This document shows, piece after piece, positions 39,801 through 52,145 of a stretch of 64,000 nucleotides of DNA. Origin of the DNA: Tetrahymena thermophila SB210 (Eukaryota > Ciliophora > Oligohymenophorea > Hymenostomatida > Tetrahymenidae). The number at the start of each line of letters is the position of its first letter. Positions within the stretch are counted from its first letter, which is position 1. The DNA lies in the NCBI RefSeq assembly GCF_000189635.1, contig NW_002476405.1:62001-126000 (forward strand). Direction: 5' to 3'. The notes below the pieces were generated by a model. It did no database searches and was not told the origin of the DNA. It saw nothing but the letters and a program-made list of their open reading frames with translations. The translations under genes and the position numbers were made by a program.

Positions 39801-40506
39801 AATTTTTAGAAATAGAATATTTAAATTTATTTATTGAATAAATCTTAATTAATTAATTATTTCATTTAATTTATTTTTATTTTAATATTAAAATAATTTT
39901 TTATCCAAAAAATAAATAAAAATTTTTTAAAGAAATAATGTTTAATTTTAAGTATAAAATCAATTTATCAAAAAAAATGGACAATTTTTATGTTGATTAT
40001 TTTGAAAAATCATAAATAAATCAATAAAAATGCAATCTAAGCAACTAAATGTGTTATTAATCGATTGATTTATTAGTTATTGAATATTAATGAAATAAAG
40101 CTAATAATGAAGTTGATTGATATTAAGTGAAAATATATAAGTAAGTAAATAAATAAATGAATAGAGCAATTTGAAGAAATTAAATAAATGAATGAAAGAA
40201 GTGAATATTTAAAGAAATGAAGGAAATATATGCTAGCATGCATGAAAGAGATAGCAAGTAAAAATGAATGGAGAAATGTTAGAAAAATGAATGACTATTT
40301 AAAATAAGAATGGGCTAAAAAAGAAAAATAAAATAAGATGCTTTGAGGAGGAAATTCAATATAATTTTTGGGAGTGCGAAAATATAGACGGGTAGAGGCA
40401 AATTAATTAGAAAGAGGAGAGATTAAAAGGCTAAAAGATATAAAAACAATTTTTAAAGGCAAAAAATAAATTAATCAAAACAAAGACATATATATAGTAA
40501 ATAAAA
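36827..40506. other. Gene-poor region, 3.7 kb
   Basis: No convincing gene. It contains three tandem copies of a ~212-bp unit at 37,195-37,800 (listed separately). The last ~360 bp before the uL15 start is strikingly purine-rich on the plus strand and probably holds that gene's promoter and leader. A short plus-strand open frame at 36,811-37,014 is composed of simple AT-rich codons and is not credited. Confidence 0.55.
37195..37800. repeat. Three tandem copies of a ~212-bp unit
   Basis: Copies start at 37,195, 37,408 and 37,619 with the word AAAAGACACTTTATTTTTCA (periods 213 and 211 bp). Copies 1 and 2 are nearly identical, including an ACACGTGTTT word and TGTTAATGAGAACAAATAAA near the end. 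Copy 3 lacks an internal segment of about 30-40 bp including the ACACGTGTTT word, and it ends by 37,800. No coding frame spans the unit. It is a non-coding tandem repeat. Confidence 0.85.
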
Positions 40507-42369
40507 ATGGTATCTCACTTAAAGAAGACTAGAAAGTTGAGAGGTCACGTCTCTCACGGTCACGGTAGAGTCGGAAAGCGTAATTAAAAATCCACTATCA
40601 TCTTATTCATCATTTAATCTCAATCCATCTCATGGGATTCTTCTTTCAGTCCATCTTCGATTCGCTTCGTTCGTACAAAAATCATGATTTGATTTTTTCA
40701 TAAAAATAAATCAATCTGTTAAAGAGCGAGCAAGATGGTTCAAAGCATCCTTTAATGCAATCAAACGTTACTTTATCTTTCGAAAAACTAAATAATCTAG
40801 GACTTAAGCTCAGTCCCGCTAATGAAACAACTAACTAGGTCGTTCCAAAATAGAAAAATAAGAAAGAAAAAATAGATTTAGTAATTTAAAGCATGCATTA
40901 TTGTAGATAGTTAGCTTGAAGGGAGACAAAGTCAACCCTCAAGCTAATTTTGAAGGAGGACATGAGATAAGGGATTAGAGAAAACAAACAACTAAATAAA
41001 CAAAATTATTAATACAATTTCATTCTAAAATATAGACAGAAAGGGTGGTTGCAGAGGTGGTCGTGGTAAGGCCGGTGGTATGCATCATCACAGAGTAATT
41101 ATTTCTTTCTTAATTTTTTTTCAATCAGTTTAATCGAATTCTACTTCGCTTTTGCATACTGTTTGAAAGCTCAATTAGTTTGCAAGCAAGAGTGAGTAGA
41201 ATTGGAGATAACTTTATTTCTTTGATTTATCTATCTAGTCACCAATATTGATAAATTTATTTTAATTAAATAGATCTTGATGGAAAAGTGGCATCCTGGT
41301 ATGATATCAAATTAAATACAAATATTCATATATAAAAAAGCAAATTTAATACTTCTTTATAAGGGAATTTAGTTTATAACAGCATCTTAAATATAACAAC
41401 AAAAGCAATTTATTTATTCATCCATTGCTTAACTACTTTTCAGAAAAACCAAAACAATAGAGCAAAGATTATTTCTATCAACAAATTTTTGTTCAATTTA
41501 CAATTGAAAAATTGCAGCTAAAAATAAGAAATTTAAAATAAGTAAAATTTTCTTGATAGTAATTAACTTAAAAGTTCAATGAATCGAATTTTTCACCTGG
41601 TTTACTGAATGAATCCAAAATTAATTCTATCTGAGCTAGCTCCTCTACACACACAATTTGTTGAAAAGACTTATCAAAAAATAATGAATAATTAATTAAT
41701 TAGCCATCTAGCAAATATTAAGTTCAAATAAATACCTATGAAGTTTCTAAGTATTTTATTGATAGAATTGAATCAAAGTCATAAATAAATCAAAGGATAT
41801 AAACAAATTAACAGATAGATATGCTTATAAATACGAGAAGTAATGATAAACAGTATTGCTTATTTTTGATTAGAGAAAGATCATATATATTCAATAAGAT
41901 TGAATGAATAATTTCTTCCTTACTTACTGTTAAGCTGAAAAGAGTTTAGAATAAATAAATAGAAAGCATTTTTGTTAAATTTGAACGATGCTGCTACTTA
42001 AGCAAATTCCTTTTTATAAAATTTTAAAACGATGTTATTTTAATATAAAAACTAATATATTTTTTGTTTTGATTAGGCTACTACGGAAAGTTGGGTATGA
42101 GAACCTTCCACTTAAAGAAGAACCCTCTCCACTGCCCCGTTGTTAATATCGACAAGCTCTGGAGTTTGGTTTCTGATGCTACCAGACAAAAGTACGCTGA
42201 AGATAAGAAGAAGGTCCCCGTTATTGATGTTACCAAGGCTGGTTTCTTCAAGGTTTTGGGTAAGGGTAGACTCCCCAACCAACCTGTCGTTGTTAAGGCT
42301 AAATACTTCTCCAAGACTGCTGAAAGAAGAATCGTCGCTGTCGGTGGTGCTTGCGTCCTCACTGCTTGA
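40507..42369 (+). CDS. RPL27A: 60S ribosomal protein uL15 (L27a; formerly Tetrahymena L29)
   Basis: Four exons: 40507-40579, 41036-41094, 41274-41298 (only 25 nt) and 42077-42369. Together they make 450 nt, 149 aa. The protein begins [20 protein letters not shown] and contains the uL15 signature [13 protein letters not shown]. It ends [10 protein letters not shown]. It is a core large-subunit protein next to the E site and peptidyl-transferase region. Met40 lies in GGMHHHR, at the residue whose change is known to confer cycloheximide resistance in T. thermophila (yeast CYH2/L28 has Gln at the matching place). Codon use is strongly biased (AAG, GGT, GTC, CAA for Gln; no TAA/TAG), as expected for very high expression. 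Introns are 456, 179 and 778 nt, far longer than elsewhere in the window except one in COPB1. Intron 1 carries a strong hairpin. Confidence 0.97.
40911..40947 (+). other. Hairpin in RPL27A intron 1
   Basis: Arms TTAGCTTGA (40911-40919) and TCAAGCTAA (40939-40947) pair perfectly. They are extended inward by GGG (40921-40923) with CCC (40936-40938) after a single bulged A, giving a 12-bp stem with a 12-nt loop. A GC-containing stem of this length is unusual in AT-rich intron sequence. It may be part of an intron-encoded small nucleolar RNA or bring splice sites together. I see no clear C/D boxes. Confidence 0.5.
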
Positions 42370-44498
42370 TTTAACAAACAACCAACCAAAACTTCTATTC
42401 ATAAATTATACTAAACTATATGCTCATATATCATACAAAATATCATATTTTTTAAATGCCATATATATGTGCGTGTACTTTATTTAAATTTTTAACTCAA
42501 AACTATTTTTCATATAAACTTATTCATTCTTCCCTATAACTTAACAACAACGAAAAAAAAAAAATACTTCTCAAATATTCAAAACAAATATTTTTACATT
42601 TTTCTAATTCCAAATACAAAATGTAAACAAATATTCAAAATTTTTAAATAAATTAATTAATGAATGAATGAATGTATCTTTGTTAATTTCAAAATAATTT
42701 TGATGTTCATTCAATCAGTCAAATAATGAAAACTTCTCAACCTTAAACTCATTAATATTTAATTTCGTATAATAAATCAAATTTATAAATAGTAGTTATT
42801 TAATCCCTTCATAAGTAATTTTGAGCAATAAATTCTTAAATATTTCAAAAAGCTTTATCAAAAAAGTAAATCAATTTAAAACAAAATAATTACAAGAATA
42901 AAAAATTTATTATTTTACAAAAAAATAAATCTACTAAACTAAATTAAAATCTAAATCTAATTTAATAAAACTTTCTTATATCAATTTTGAAATTTTAATA
43001 AAATAAATAGTTTTGAATATAACAATTTTTTAAATGTTTGTTTAATTTAAATTGTTGATTGTGCTTGTAATTTAGAAATTAAAAATTATTTTAAATTTTA
43101 ATATAAAAATAATTTATTATTAAGTAAGCATATATAAAAAATAATTTAAACTAATAAAATATTCTTTTATCTTAAATAATATTAAATATTAAAAAAAATA
43201 ACTTAATTATACAATTTAATATAAATAAATTCAGATAATTATTTTTGATTTATTGAGTTTACTTAATTCCTTTTCAAACTATAATTTTCATATATTTTAA
43301 ATTAATTTGATCTTAATTTTAATATTATTTGGTTATATTTATCTCAATATTTCATAAAAATTTAATAAAAATTATGATAAATACTACCTTAATTTCATTT
43401 GTGTTTGCTGATTTCAAAAACTAATTTTAAACAAGTACTTTAAATACCTATGAAAAGTATTTAATTTAAACATGAAATATATCTTAGGATTGCAATATTA
43501 TTCAAAATAACATATTTCATTTTTGAAATTATATTTTTAATTTCTGTTTAATAGATATTTATTTAATTAATCTTCCTGAGTATTTTAATAATTTTATTGA
43601 CTTATTTATATATCTTTTATCACCAAAATTAGATTATTTGCGTTTATTTATATTAATTTATTAAGATTTTTAGAATTCTCTATTTAAACTAAACTAACCT
43701 TTTTAAATTTATTTTTATGATATTAAATTTGAATTTCTTATTTATTTTTTTGTGCATTTTTAAAGATAAAATTAGTTAGTAAATAAATTATATCACTCGA
43801 TTTAGAATACTATTCAAATAAATTTAAAAAACCTGAATATAGCTCAATTTATGTGTCAAATTTTATTTTAAATAATCATTAATTTTGGAATAAGTTTGTT
43901 TCAACATTTTTTTGTAAGTATTTAAATTAAATTTTAATCATTAAATAATTATTTTTTTTAATAGAAAACCAATCAAAAAAATAATGAGTTGAGTGTATTA
44001 AATTAAAAATGAATATTTAGGAGTTTATTAGAAAAGCATTCTTCTTTTGAAATTGAATAAAAAAAAATAAATATATTGAATGAATCCGAAATGATTGTTT
44101 ACACGCGTTGAACCATACGATTGAATAATTGAAAAATGAATGAATATATGTATTATTAAGTTTTTTTTTCATTCTAATTTTTAATTAATTAGATTGATGA
44201 TAAAAGAAAGTGATTATTTAGAGAAAAAGCATACAAAAAACAATATCTGATATAAATAAATGAATTTAATTTATTATCCTTGTTTTATTTAAGAATATCA
44301 ATAATTTAGTAAAGCACTTAATATGCATGCAAGTAATTAAATAAATTAATTAACAAATAAACGACCTTATAAATCAATATATAAATTCACATACTGTTTT
44401 AGGTAAAGAAGATATTTAATAGAAATAAAAAGGCAAATAAAATAAGAAATATATTACAAAAGTTAATTTTATAAGCAACTTAGTAAGTTCAAAGAAAG
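42370..44498. other. Intergenic, 2.1 kb
   Basis: Between two co-directional housekeeping genes. It holds the uL15 3' UTR and the COPB1 promoter; the last ~200 bp before COPB1 is purine-rich on the plus strand. No gene or repeat seen. Confidence 0.6.
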
Positions 44499-47400
44499 AT
44501 GGCATCAGCAAATATATAATAAGCTAGCGAGCACAAAGAACGTTATTGTAGCATTTATATTAGAGCTGAATAAGAGCAGCTCACTCCTTAAGAAATTAAG
44601 ACTCTTCTTATGGGAAAATATGAAGAAAAGATTAAAGGTCTTAAGTCCCTCATTTATGCAATTATTCAGGATGAGAATTTTGATAAATTGACCATGACTA
44701 TTATAACTTACTTGGTTCCTTATCAAGCTGAAAACCATGACCTCAAGAAGATTTTGTTGTACTACTGGGAAGTAAATAAATAAATAGATCAATAAATTAT
44801 GAGCAATATTTATCATGAAAGCAAGCAAATATTCAAAAGCTGAATAAAAACCAGATAAATTAATTTATTTTAATTGATTTTGCAGTAAATAAATATAAAT
44901 GAAATCATTTAGAAATATCTATGAATATGTTTTTGAGCTTGAAATGATGAATATTAAATAAGAAGAAGCATATTAATTTTATTATAAAATGAATATAAAA
45001 ATAGATCATTGAGAAGGTCAATAAAGATGGTAAGCTTAAAGACGAAATGATTTTAGTTTGCAACAGTTTGAGATCAGACTTGTTGCATCCAAACGAGTAT
45101 TTAAGAGGAAGAACTCTTCGTTTGGTTTCAAGAATTATGTATAAGGGTATTTTAGAGCCTTTAATTTCAAGTATTATGGAAAGCTTAAATCACAAGCACA
45201 CTTATGTTAGAAGAAATGCTATTATCGCTATTTACTAAATATTTTTAAATTTCGGTGATGATCTGATTAATGATATCGATACTGAAATGGAAAAGGTCCT
45301 CTAAAACGAAACTGATTTGTCAACCAAAAGAAACGCTTTCCTACTTCTTTATCATACCAACCTTGAGAAAGCTATGGCTTACCTCTATTAAATTATTTAA
45401 GATGATAGAGTTGACGAAATGGGAGACATCATGCAACTTTCAGTCTTGGAACTCTTTAGGTAATTTAATACTCAAAATATTTTTTGGATACAAAAAAAAT
45501 GATATTGTCTACAAAAGCAAACGATTTTCCTCAATTTAAATTTAAGACTTAAAGATTCAACCTCCTTTTATATATATAATTTGGAATTGGAATGTATTTA
45601 GTTAAATAGCCAACAAATTGACTGATCATTCATTCTTTGAATAAAGCATAATGTATAGTAGCAAAGAGTTAGAAATAATGTTAAATAAATAAAATTACCA
45701 CAAAATAAAGCAATAAAAAAGAAATGGTTTAATTATTGTAAACATATATAAATATAAAAATACTAAAGGCAATGTTATTGATTGTGTACTTAAAAAGGAA
45801 AGACACACAAGTATTATTTGTCAAATTTTAGGTTTTTAGATCTCATTATTTAATTAATAGTTCAATAGTTGGTTTAAATTCTCATCAATAATTTTCGATA
45901 TTAATATTATTATATCTATTACTCATTTTAAACTCTAAAAATAAATTCATATTCCAATTTAATATGAAACAAAAAAGCAATTAAACTTGAAATTAAAACC
46001 TAGATAGATTTTAAAAACAAAATATAAATTAAGCAACTTTCTTTAAGTTCCATAAGTCAATAAAGTGCAATATTTTTAGAAACAACAAATTAAACAGTGG
46101 ATGTTATGATTAACCTTTCACCTCAAATTAAGAATATCAATAATTTTATTGATAACTAAAATAAGGAGGATTTTATTAATTTTACAAAATTGAGAGATAC
46201 TTTCACTTATTTTAAAAATAAATATCGTCTAATAAATTCAATAAATAAAAATTATTCTATTTTTTTCTATAAAATTAAAAATACATTTAAATATTTATTT
46301 AATTTGAATAGAAAAACTTGCAAATATGATCCTAGCTAGAAATCTAAGCTTATGAAATGCATTTTATTCTTCTAAAAATCCCGTAGTCCTTCTGTTTAGT
46401 TTGAGTGTGCTAATACTTTAATATAAATATCTAATACACCTACAACTTTGAAGTTAGCCACTAATATATATGTTTAACTATTGTTAAATAACTCAGAAAA
46501 CAATGTTAAAATGGTAGTTCTTGATAAAATTTAATATATTCTCAATATTGAACCTAAATATCTTGAAGAACAAGTTATTGAAATTACTAAAGTATTGAAC
46601 AATCCTTCTAACTAAATTCGTAAAAATGCCATTGATATTATTTCAAGCTTAACTAACTCTAGAAACGTCAGCTATATCTTCCCTAAGGTTGTCAAAGAAG
46701 TAAAGAAGACAATTTCTGAAGAAAAGTAATTTTTAGCTAGATTGCCATCATATTTTTAATTATATTATTTTTATTAGTGGAAAGGAATTTACTAAGATTC
46801 TTCTTGATTTTGTTGAGTACTGCGTTTTTAACTTTGAAAGCGTTTTAGACGATGTTATGAATTTGATCAACGAAGTATTCTTAACTAACAGTGGCTTAAA
46901 ACAAAAAACTTAAGATCAAGTAAAAAGAATCCTTACTGGAATTGTTACAACCTATCCTCAAAGCAGAGAGCGTTTGATGTCAAAGTTGTTAGAAAGATTT
47001 AGAGACATCTCATCTCCTTACATATACAATGGTGTTCTCTGGATTCTTGGTGAATACTCCTCAGGAGAATAAGTCACCCGTAGCTTAGATTAAATCTTAG
47101 AAGCAATTGGTTCACTTCCAATCACCTATGTTTAATAAACTACCGACGACCAAAAGTCAGAAGAAAAAGAAGCACCTAAACCTACTTAAAAAAAATACAA
47201 AACAGTCATTTTAGCTGATGGTAGCTATGGTACTGAAGTAATTGAAGAAAAGGAAGCAAGAAGTAAATCTATAAATTAAATCATAATCTTATAAATTATT
47301 ATAAATTTCTAATTTTTTTAAAAATAAAAAATAAATAATTACCATAATTTTTTACAAAAAAATAGAATAATCAGTTGATGCTAGTGAACAACAAGATTCT

Positions 47401-48919
47401 TAATTCAGAATTATTCTTTCTCAATATTCTTACATAGGTAGTATTGCTGCCCGTACTTTACTAAAGCTGGTTTTCAAGATCAAGCTTGATGCTAAGAAAT
47501 ACAACAAGTACACTAGCTAAATTTTGTTAGTTTTCTGTTCTTTGATTAGATTGTACACTGCTAAGCAAAGCAAGAAGGTAGAATAAATTATTGCAATATT
47601 ATAAAATGTATTAAAATTATTCATATTTAATTTAGAATGAAGAATATGATTTAGATTCTCTTGAAAAAATATACCTTGGTGTTAAGTTATTGACTGAGCC
47701 TAAGAAGTTTGTAAATGAAAAGATTTAATGGTTAGAAAGCAATGAAAATATTGTGAAGCACAAAGAGAAATTGACAAAGAGAACTGATCTTGAACAATAA
47801 AGAGAAGAAAAGAAAGATTCACATATTGCCAAATAGCCTGATGATTTAATTGTTATTAGAGCCTTGAAGTAAATAAAAAAATAAAATTGTAATAATTAAC
47901 TTTTTAAATGTAAACTTAAAGGGGTAAGCAAGCAGAAATTGGTGATTTAGATTTGTAGGATGAAGAAATAAATTAAATAGAATTTAAAGGAGTTGGAGAA
48001 GACAATGATTTTGCAAGCAAATTAAATAAATTGGTCTAATTAACTGGATATAGTGATCCAATTTATGCTGAATCATTTGTTTACATTCATAAATATGATA
48101 TTTAATTCGAAACTTTGTTAATAAATCGCACAACCAAGCCCTTACAAAAAGTTCAAATAGAATTCTTCACTCAAGAAAATGATTAAAAGAGAGTAATTGA
48201 GAAGGCATAGGCTGTAACCTTATAACCTAACTAAAGTGCTTATGTAAAAACTTCTCTTAAATTCACCTCAATAGATATAGGAGTTATTTTCGGTGCCATC
48301 AACTACGAAAATATTGCTGGTATTGAACAAGCTTATTTAATCACTAAAGAAATAGATATTGACCTAATTGATTTCGTATATCCTGCAGAAATAGATTTTA
48401 ATTCTTATAGAGAAATGTGGGCTAAGTATGAATGGGAAAACCGTATTGTCATCAATCCTCAAAAGATGTAAATAATTATTTAATAATTAACCTTAATATA
48501 AAATTTAAAAAAATATTTATTTATATTAATTAAAACTAAAATTTATTTTAATGTCTAAAAAAGCGAGATGTTATAATTCTTCCTCTAATTCAAAGAATAA
48601 TTTAAATTATATATGCTTAACGACGAAGAGGAAATCAAAAATGCTACAGTAATTTGTGTCAATTTCTATGCTAAGACCAAGCTAGGTAAAAAAATGATAA
48701 AGAAATAACTTTAAACTAAATTTAAATTATATAATATTAGGTGATGATTTCCTCATAAACATCAGCGCAGAGTCTCAAAATGGTTCTGTTACAGGAACAA
48801 TTAGAATCAGAAGTAAAGTTAAAGTAATTTTAATAATTTATCTAAATGAAGGTCGTTAACAATATATAATATAAAAAAAGGGTGTAGTTGTAAGCATAGG
48901 ATAAAAATATAGGTAATGA
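44499..48919 (+). CDS. COPB1: Coatomer subunit beta (beta-COP)
   Basis: Ten exons: 44499-44771, 45005-45459, 46312-46725, 46778-47262, 47366-47577, 47636-47868, 47922-48467, 48564-48685, 48741-48823, 48881-48919. The sum is 2862 nt, 953 aa, the same length as human beta-COP. Beta-COP is a COPI coat subunit that drives retrograde Golgi-to-ER vesicle budding. Collinear signatures of the family are HPNEYLRGRTLRL, HTYVRRNAIIAIY, ENNVKMVVLDK, GVLWILGEY, ASKLNKLVQLTGYSDPIYAE, EMWAKYEWENRI and the end TGTIRIRSK. The N-terminal part is the HEAT/adaptin-N solenoid, the C-terminal ~300 residues the beta-COP appendage. Intron 2 is 852 nt; most others are 52-103 nt. TAA/TAG glutamines are used throughout. 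Confidence 0.97.
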
Positions 48920-50232
48920 AAATAAATATCTAAGAAACATAAATAAATCAATCAATCAGAATGTCTATCTATCTGTATTTCTATTAATTTTCTATTTTAG
49001 TGTTTAATTTAATTTTTAAAATGCTAAAAAGTATTTATATATATATAATCAATTTCTCATAACAAATTTATACATATTTTTTTATATTTAAGAATATAAT
49101 CTTGGATTAACTCGATTTAACAAGATTTAAAATTATTTTTGTTAGTTAAAAGCTATATTATTTAAAAACAAGTAAATACAATCTAATAGATAGTTTAAAG
49201 TTAATTAATACTAAATTATTTTTTATCTTAAAATTTAAGAGTATTTTTTCCAAAATAAAAAATATATCAATAAATTATTTATTTATTTATTTAAGGTTTT
49301 TTATAAAATTTTTGCAATCTAAATATTAAGACTCTCTATATATTAGTTGCTTACATATTTAAAAGTGATTTTATTGAAAAATACATTTTTAATTTTCATT
49401 AGTAAATTTCTTGAAAATTTATTATAAACCTTACTAATTTAATTAGTAATTAACAAGATATTTACTTTAAATAAGATTTTAAAAATAAATGTTTAAAAAT
49501 TTAATATATATTTTATAAAAGATCTTTTAATATTGCTTAATATTAATTAATTCTAATTAAATAAATAATAAGTTTTTACTTATAAGATAATAGATTTTAA
49601 CTTTTACTGTTTAGTAAAAAATACCAAAGAATTATATAACTAAATATTACTTATTCCATAAAAAACTTTAACCATATGAAAAATTTAAAAATGGATAAGA
49701 GAATTACAAAAAAATGAATTTTTAGATTTTGCTATTATTTTATTTTGATGGCTTTGATAATTTTTAGAAATTACAGTGTTATTAATATTAATAATTTCAA
49801 TTTGAAATGTAGAAAAAAATTCTAAAAACTGGAACAATTAATTAGTAAATTAAGATTAATTAGACAGTATATGTAAATAAATTTGTATATTTATAATGAT
49901 ATTTTATAAAAAGATAATTTAAATGTTTTTAATGATAAACATGATATTAATTAAGATATAGAAAATATTAATTAACTACATTATTTAGTAGGAAGATGCA
50001 TGTAAAAGATTACTTTTAAAAGAAATAAATAATTAAAATTTAGTAATAATTAAAGATTGTTTTTATTTTGATTGTCTTTTTTTGTTATTGGTTTTTGCTC
50101 TTGTATTTTTAACTCTCTTTATTTATTTTATAACAAACAAATTTAGTTTTCAAATTTTCATTTTTTCTGATATTATTTAATAGCAAGATAGCTTAAGCTA
50201 GTTATTTATTTATTATATTATAATTAGTTATT
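48920..50232. other. Intergenic between converging genes
   Basis: 1.3 kb of AT-rich spacer between the COPB1 stop and the stop of the minus-strand RING gene. No structure recognised. Confidence 0.6.
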
Positions 50233-52145
50233 TCATGAAGAATTCTACTCTAGATTATCAAGAACAATTTCGTAATCAAATATAAAAGGTTGACTATCGT
50301 TAACTTATTCATAGATTTCTTTAAGAGGAGTGCTTATATCGCATAAAAGTTGTTCGCAAAAGTACAAATTAACCTAAGAATAATATAGCAATTTATATTC
50401 AATTTTATTTTTTGAGTAATTTACATTATTGGATGAAATTGTAGGGATATCAATATTCTTTTATTAAGTGTGGGCCTTAATGGTCTTAACGAAAAAGCTC
50501 TTTACTTACTTAAGGCTGAGTTCTTGGACATTACTCTTCTTCTGTAAACGTAAAATATTTTACAATCCAACATATTCACTTATTAATTAAAATAAAATAT
50601 TAGTCAATTAAATTGTTTAATTAACTTATTTAGATTTTTTACTGTTCTAAATTCGTAAGTGGATTGACATAAAATTTGAACAAGGTATCATCGTGCTCTT
50701 AGATACTCTTTAATGTTTTTTCTGATATATATCTGTGTCTGTCTGTTTTTGATGTGAATACTTCTAAGGCTCTTTCAGTTGGAGCACTTGTTTTGAAGGG
50801 GAACTTCTTTAATTTTACTTAAGTAGGAGGAATTTGAATTTGATTTTAAGGAGGAGAAGGAGCTCTACCTTAATTTGATTATGTTTAATTTTAAGCTGGT
50901 GCTTAAATTTAACGCTATGCAGGAGATTAGTTTGTTTATTATTTTTTTTGGACTTATTGTTCATATTAAACACTAGGCTTTCTCTTACCATTCAGTTACA
51001 GAGGATCTTTTTGTTTCTCTTCGCTATCTTCTTCTAATTTAAATTAATCAAAATTTAATTAATCAATTTATAACTTTGCTGGATATATTGTTTTTACCGT
51101 AGGAACTACTGCTATTTTCTTCCTAATCTGATTTGTTGGATGTATCAGCTTGTTTTTTGTAGTAATCAGGGTATTTTTCAAGAAGAATTTGCTTCATTTT
51201 TAAAAAGCTGCTCTCTTCATAAAGGTCTTAGACGAACTTATCAAAGGGAATGTTAAGATATTTATCGACAACCATTTTAAGGTTTAATTTAGGAGAGTCA
51301 GAGTGCTTTTTCTTCCTTTGGTATTGTTGTTGATTGACTGTTTAAGTAATTATTTAATTTATTTAAAATTATCACAAAAAGGATTTATTTGAAATTTATA
51401 AAATTAAATTCCATTTATTTATTTATTTAAAAAATAAATTAATAAAATGTTTTACGATTTTCGTAGTTAAATTCGTCAAGTAAGAATTCTAAATCAATAA
51501 GGGGAAATAGCTCTTTTACTCTTTTAACGATCAACTGCTCTTATTTAGCAAATTGGGGGTACAAGAAATCTACCATTTGCTGTTTGTAGGGGTCTTTTCT
51601 GATGGATTTACTGAGATGGATTTCAAGTTCACCTTTGCAAGATGGACACTTTCTTTTGTTTTTAGTGTTCTGGTTTTTGGAGATGTAGTCATGAATGCAT
51701 ATTTTGCAAACTTTTTATATTATATAAATAACATATTATTTTAATATTTACTACAACAAAACAAAAATTAGTGATAGAAGTAATAAAAAATATTTGATAT
51801 CAAAAAATAAGCAAAGAATTTAGTTTAAATTAATCCATATTTGCTAAATTTGACCAAACATAATCAACTTGCTTACAAGTGTGTCCACATTCTGTAATTG
51901 TGTGTGCAAAGCGGAAGTATCCATCACAAATCCCACAGACCAAAAATGAGTTAAGCAAGTTTAGAGGGAATCGTTTCTTTTTGATAATATTAAGAATAAT
52001 AAATATATATATGATGCGTATTTGAGCAACTAAATCAAATTAAGAATCATTAAAATTCTCCAATATGATAAATTTAATTTACCTTTTCCAAAAATTAGTC
52101 TTATTCTTGTTAGATAAAATCTCCTTTGTTGTTTTCTTCAAGCAT
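50233..52145 (-). CDS. PCGF-like RING finger and RAWUL protein (PRC1-type)
   Basis: Seven exons on the minus strand: 52083-52145, 51877-51976, 51456-51710, 51098-51337, 50643-51033, 50425-50578, 50233-50373. The sum is 1344 nt, 447 aa. A C3HC4 RING lies at residues 35-79 (C35, C38, C51, H53, C56, C59, C76, C79). Its wording, LVCGICDGYFRFAHTITECG, resembles Polycomb group RING finger proteins more than RING1. A basic/acidic linker and a Gln/Pro-rich stretch follow. The last ~150 residues fit the RAWUL ubiquitin-like fold (LKQVKSFFVKTI, then NVNLYFCEQLLCDISTPLKE and FIFDYEIV). Such proteins pair with a RING1-type E3 to ubiquitinate histone H2A. The role in a ciliate nucleus is inferred. All splice phases agree; the RING itself is split after CGHT. 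Confidence 0.88.

Noticed and set aside
42081-42402. Minus-strand open frames opposite uL15 exon 4
   Set aside because: They are antisense shadows of a GC-richer, codon-biased ribosomal protein exon.
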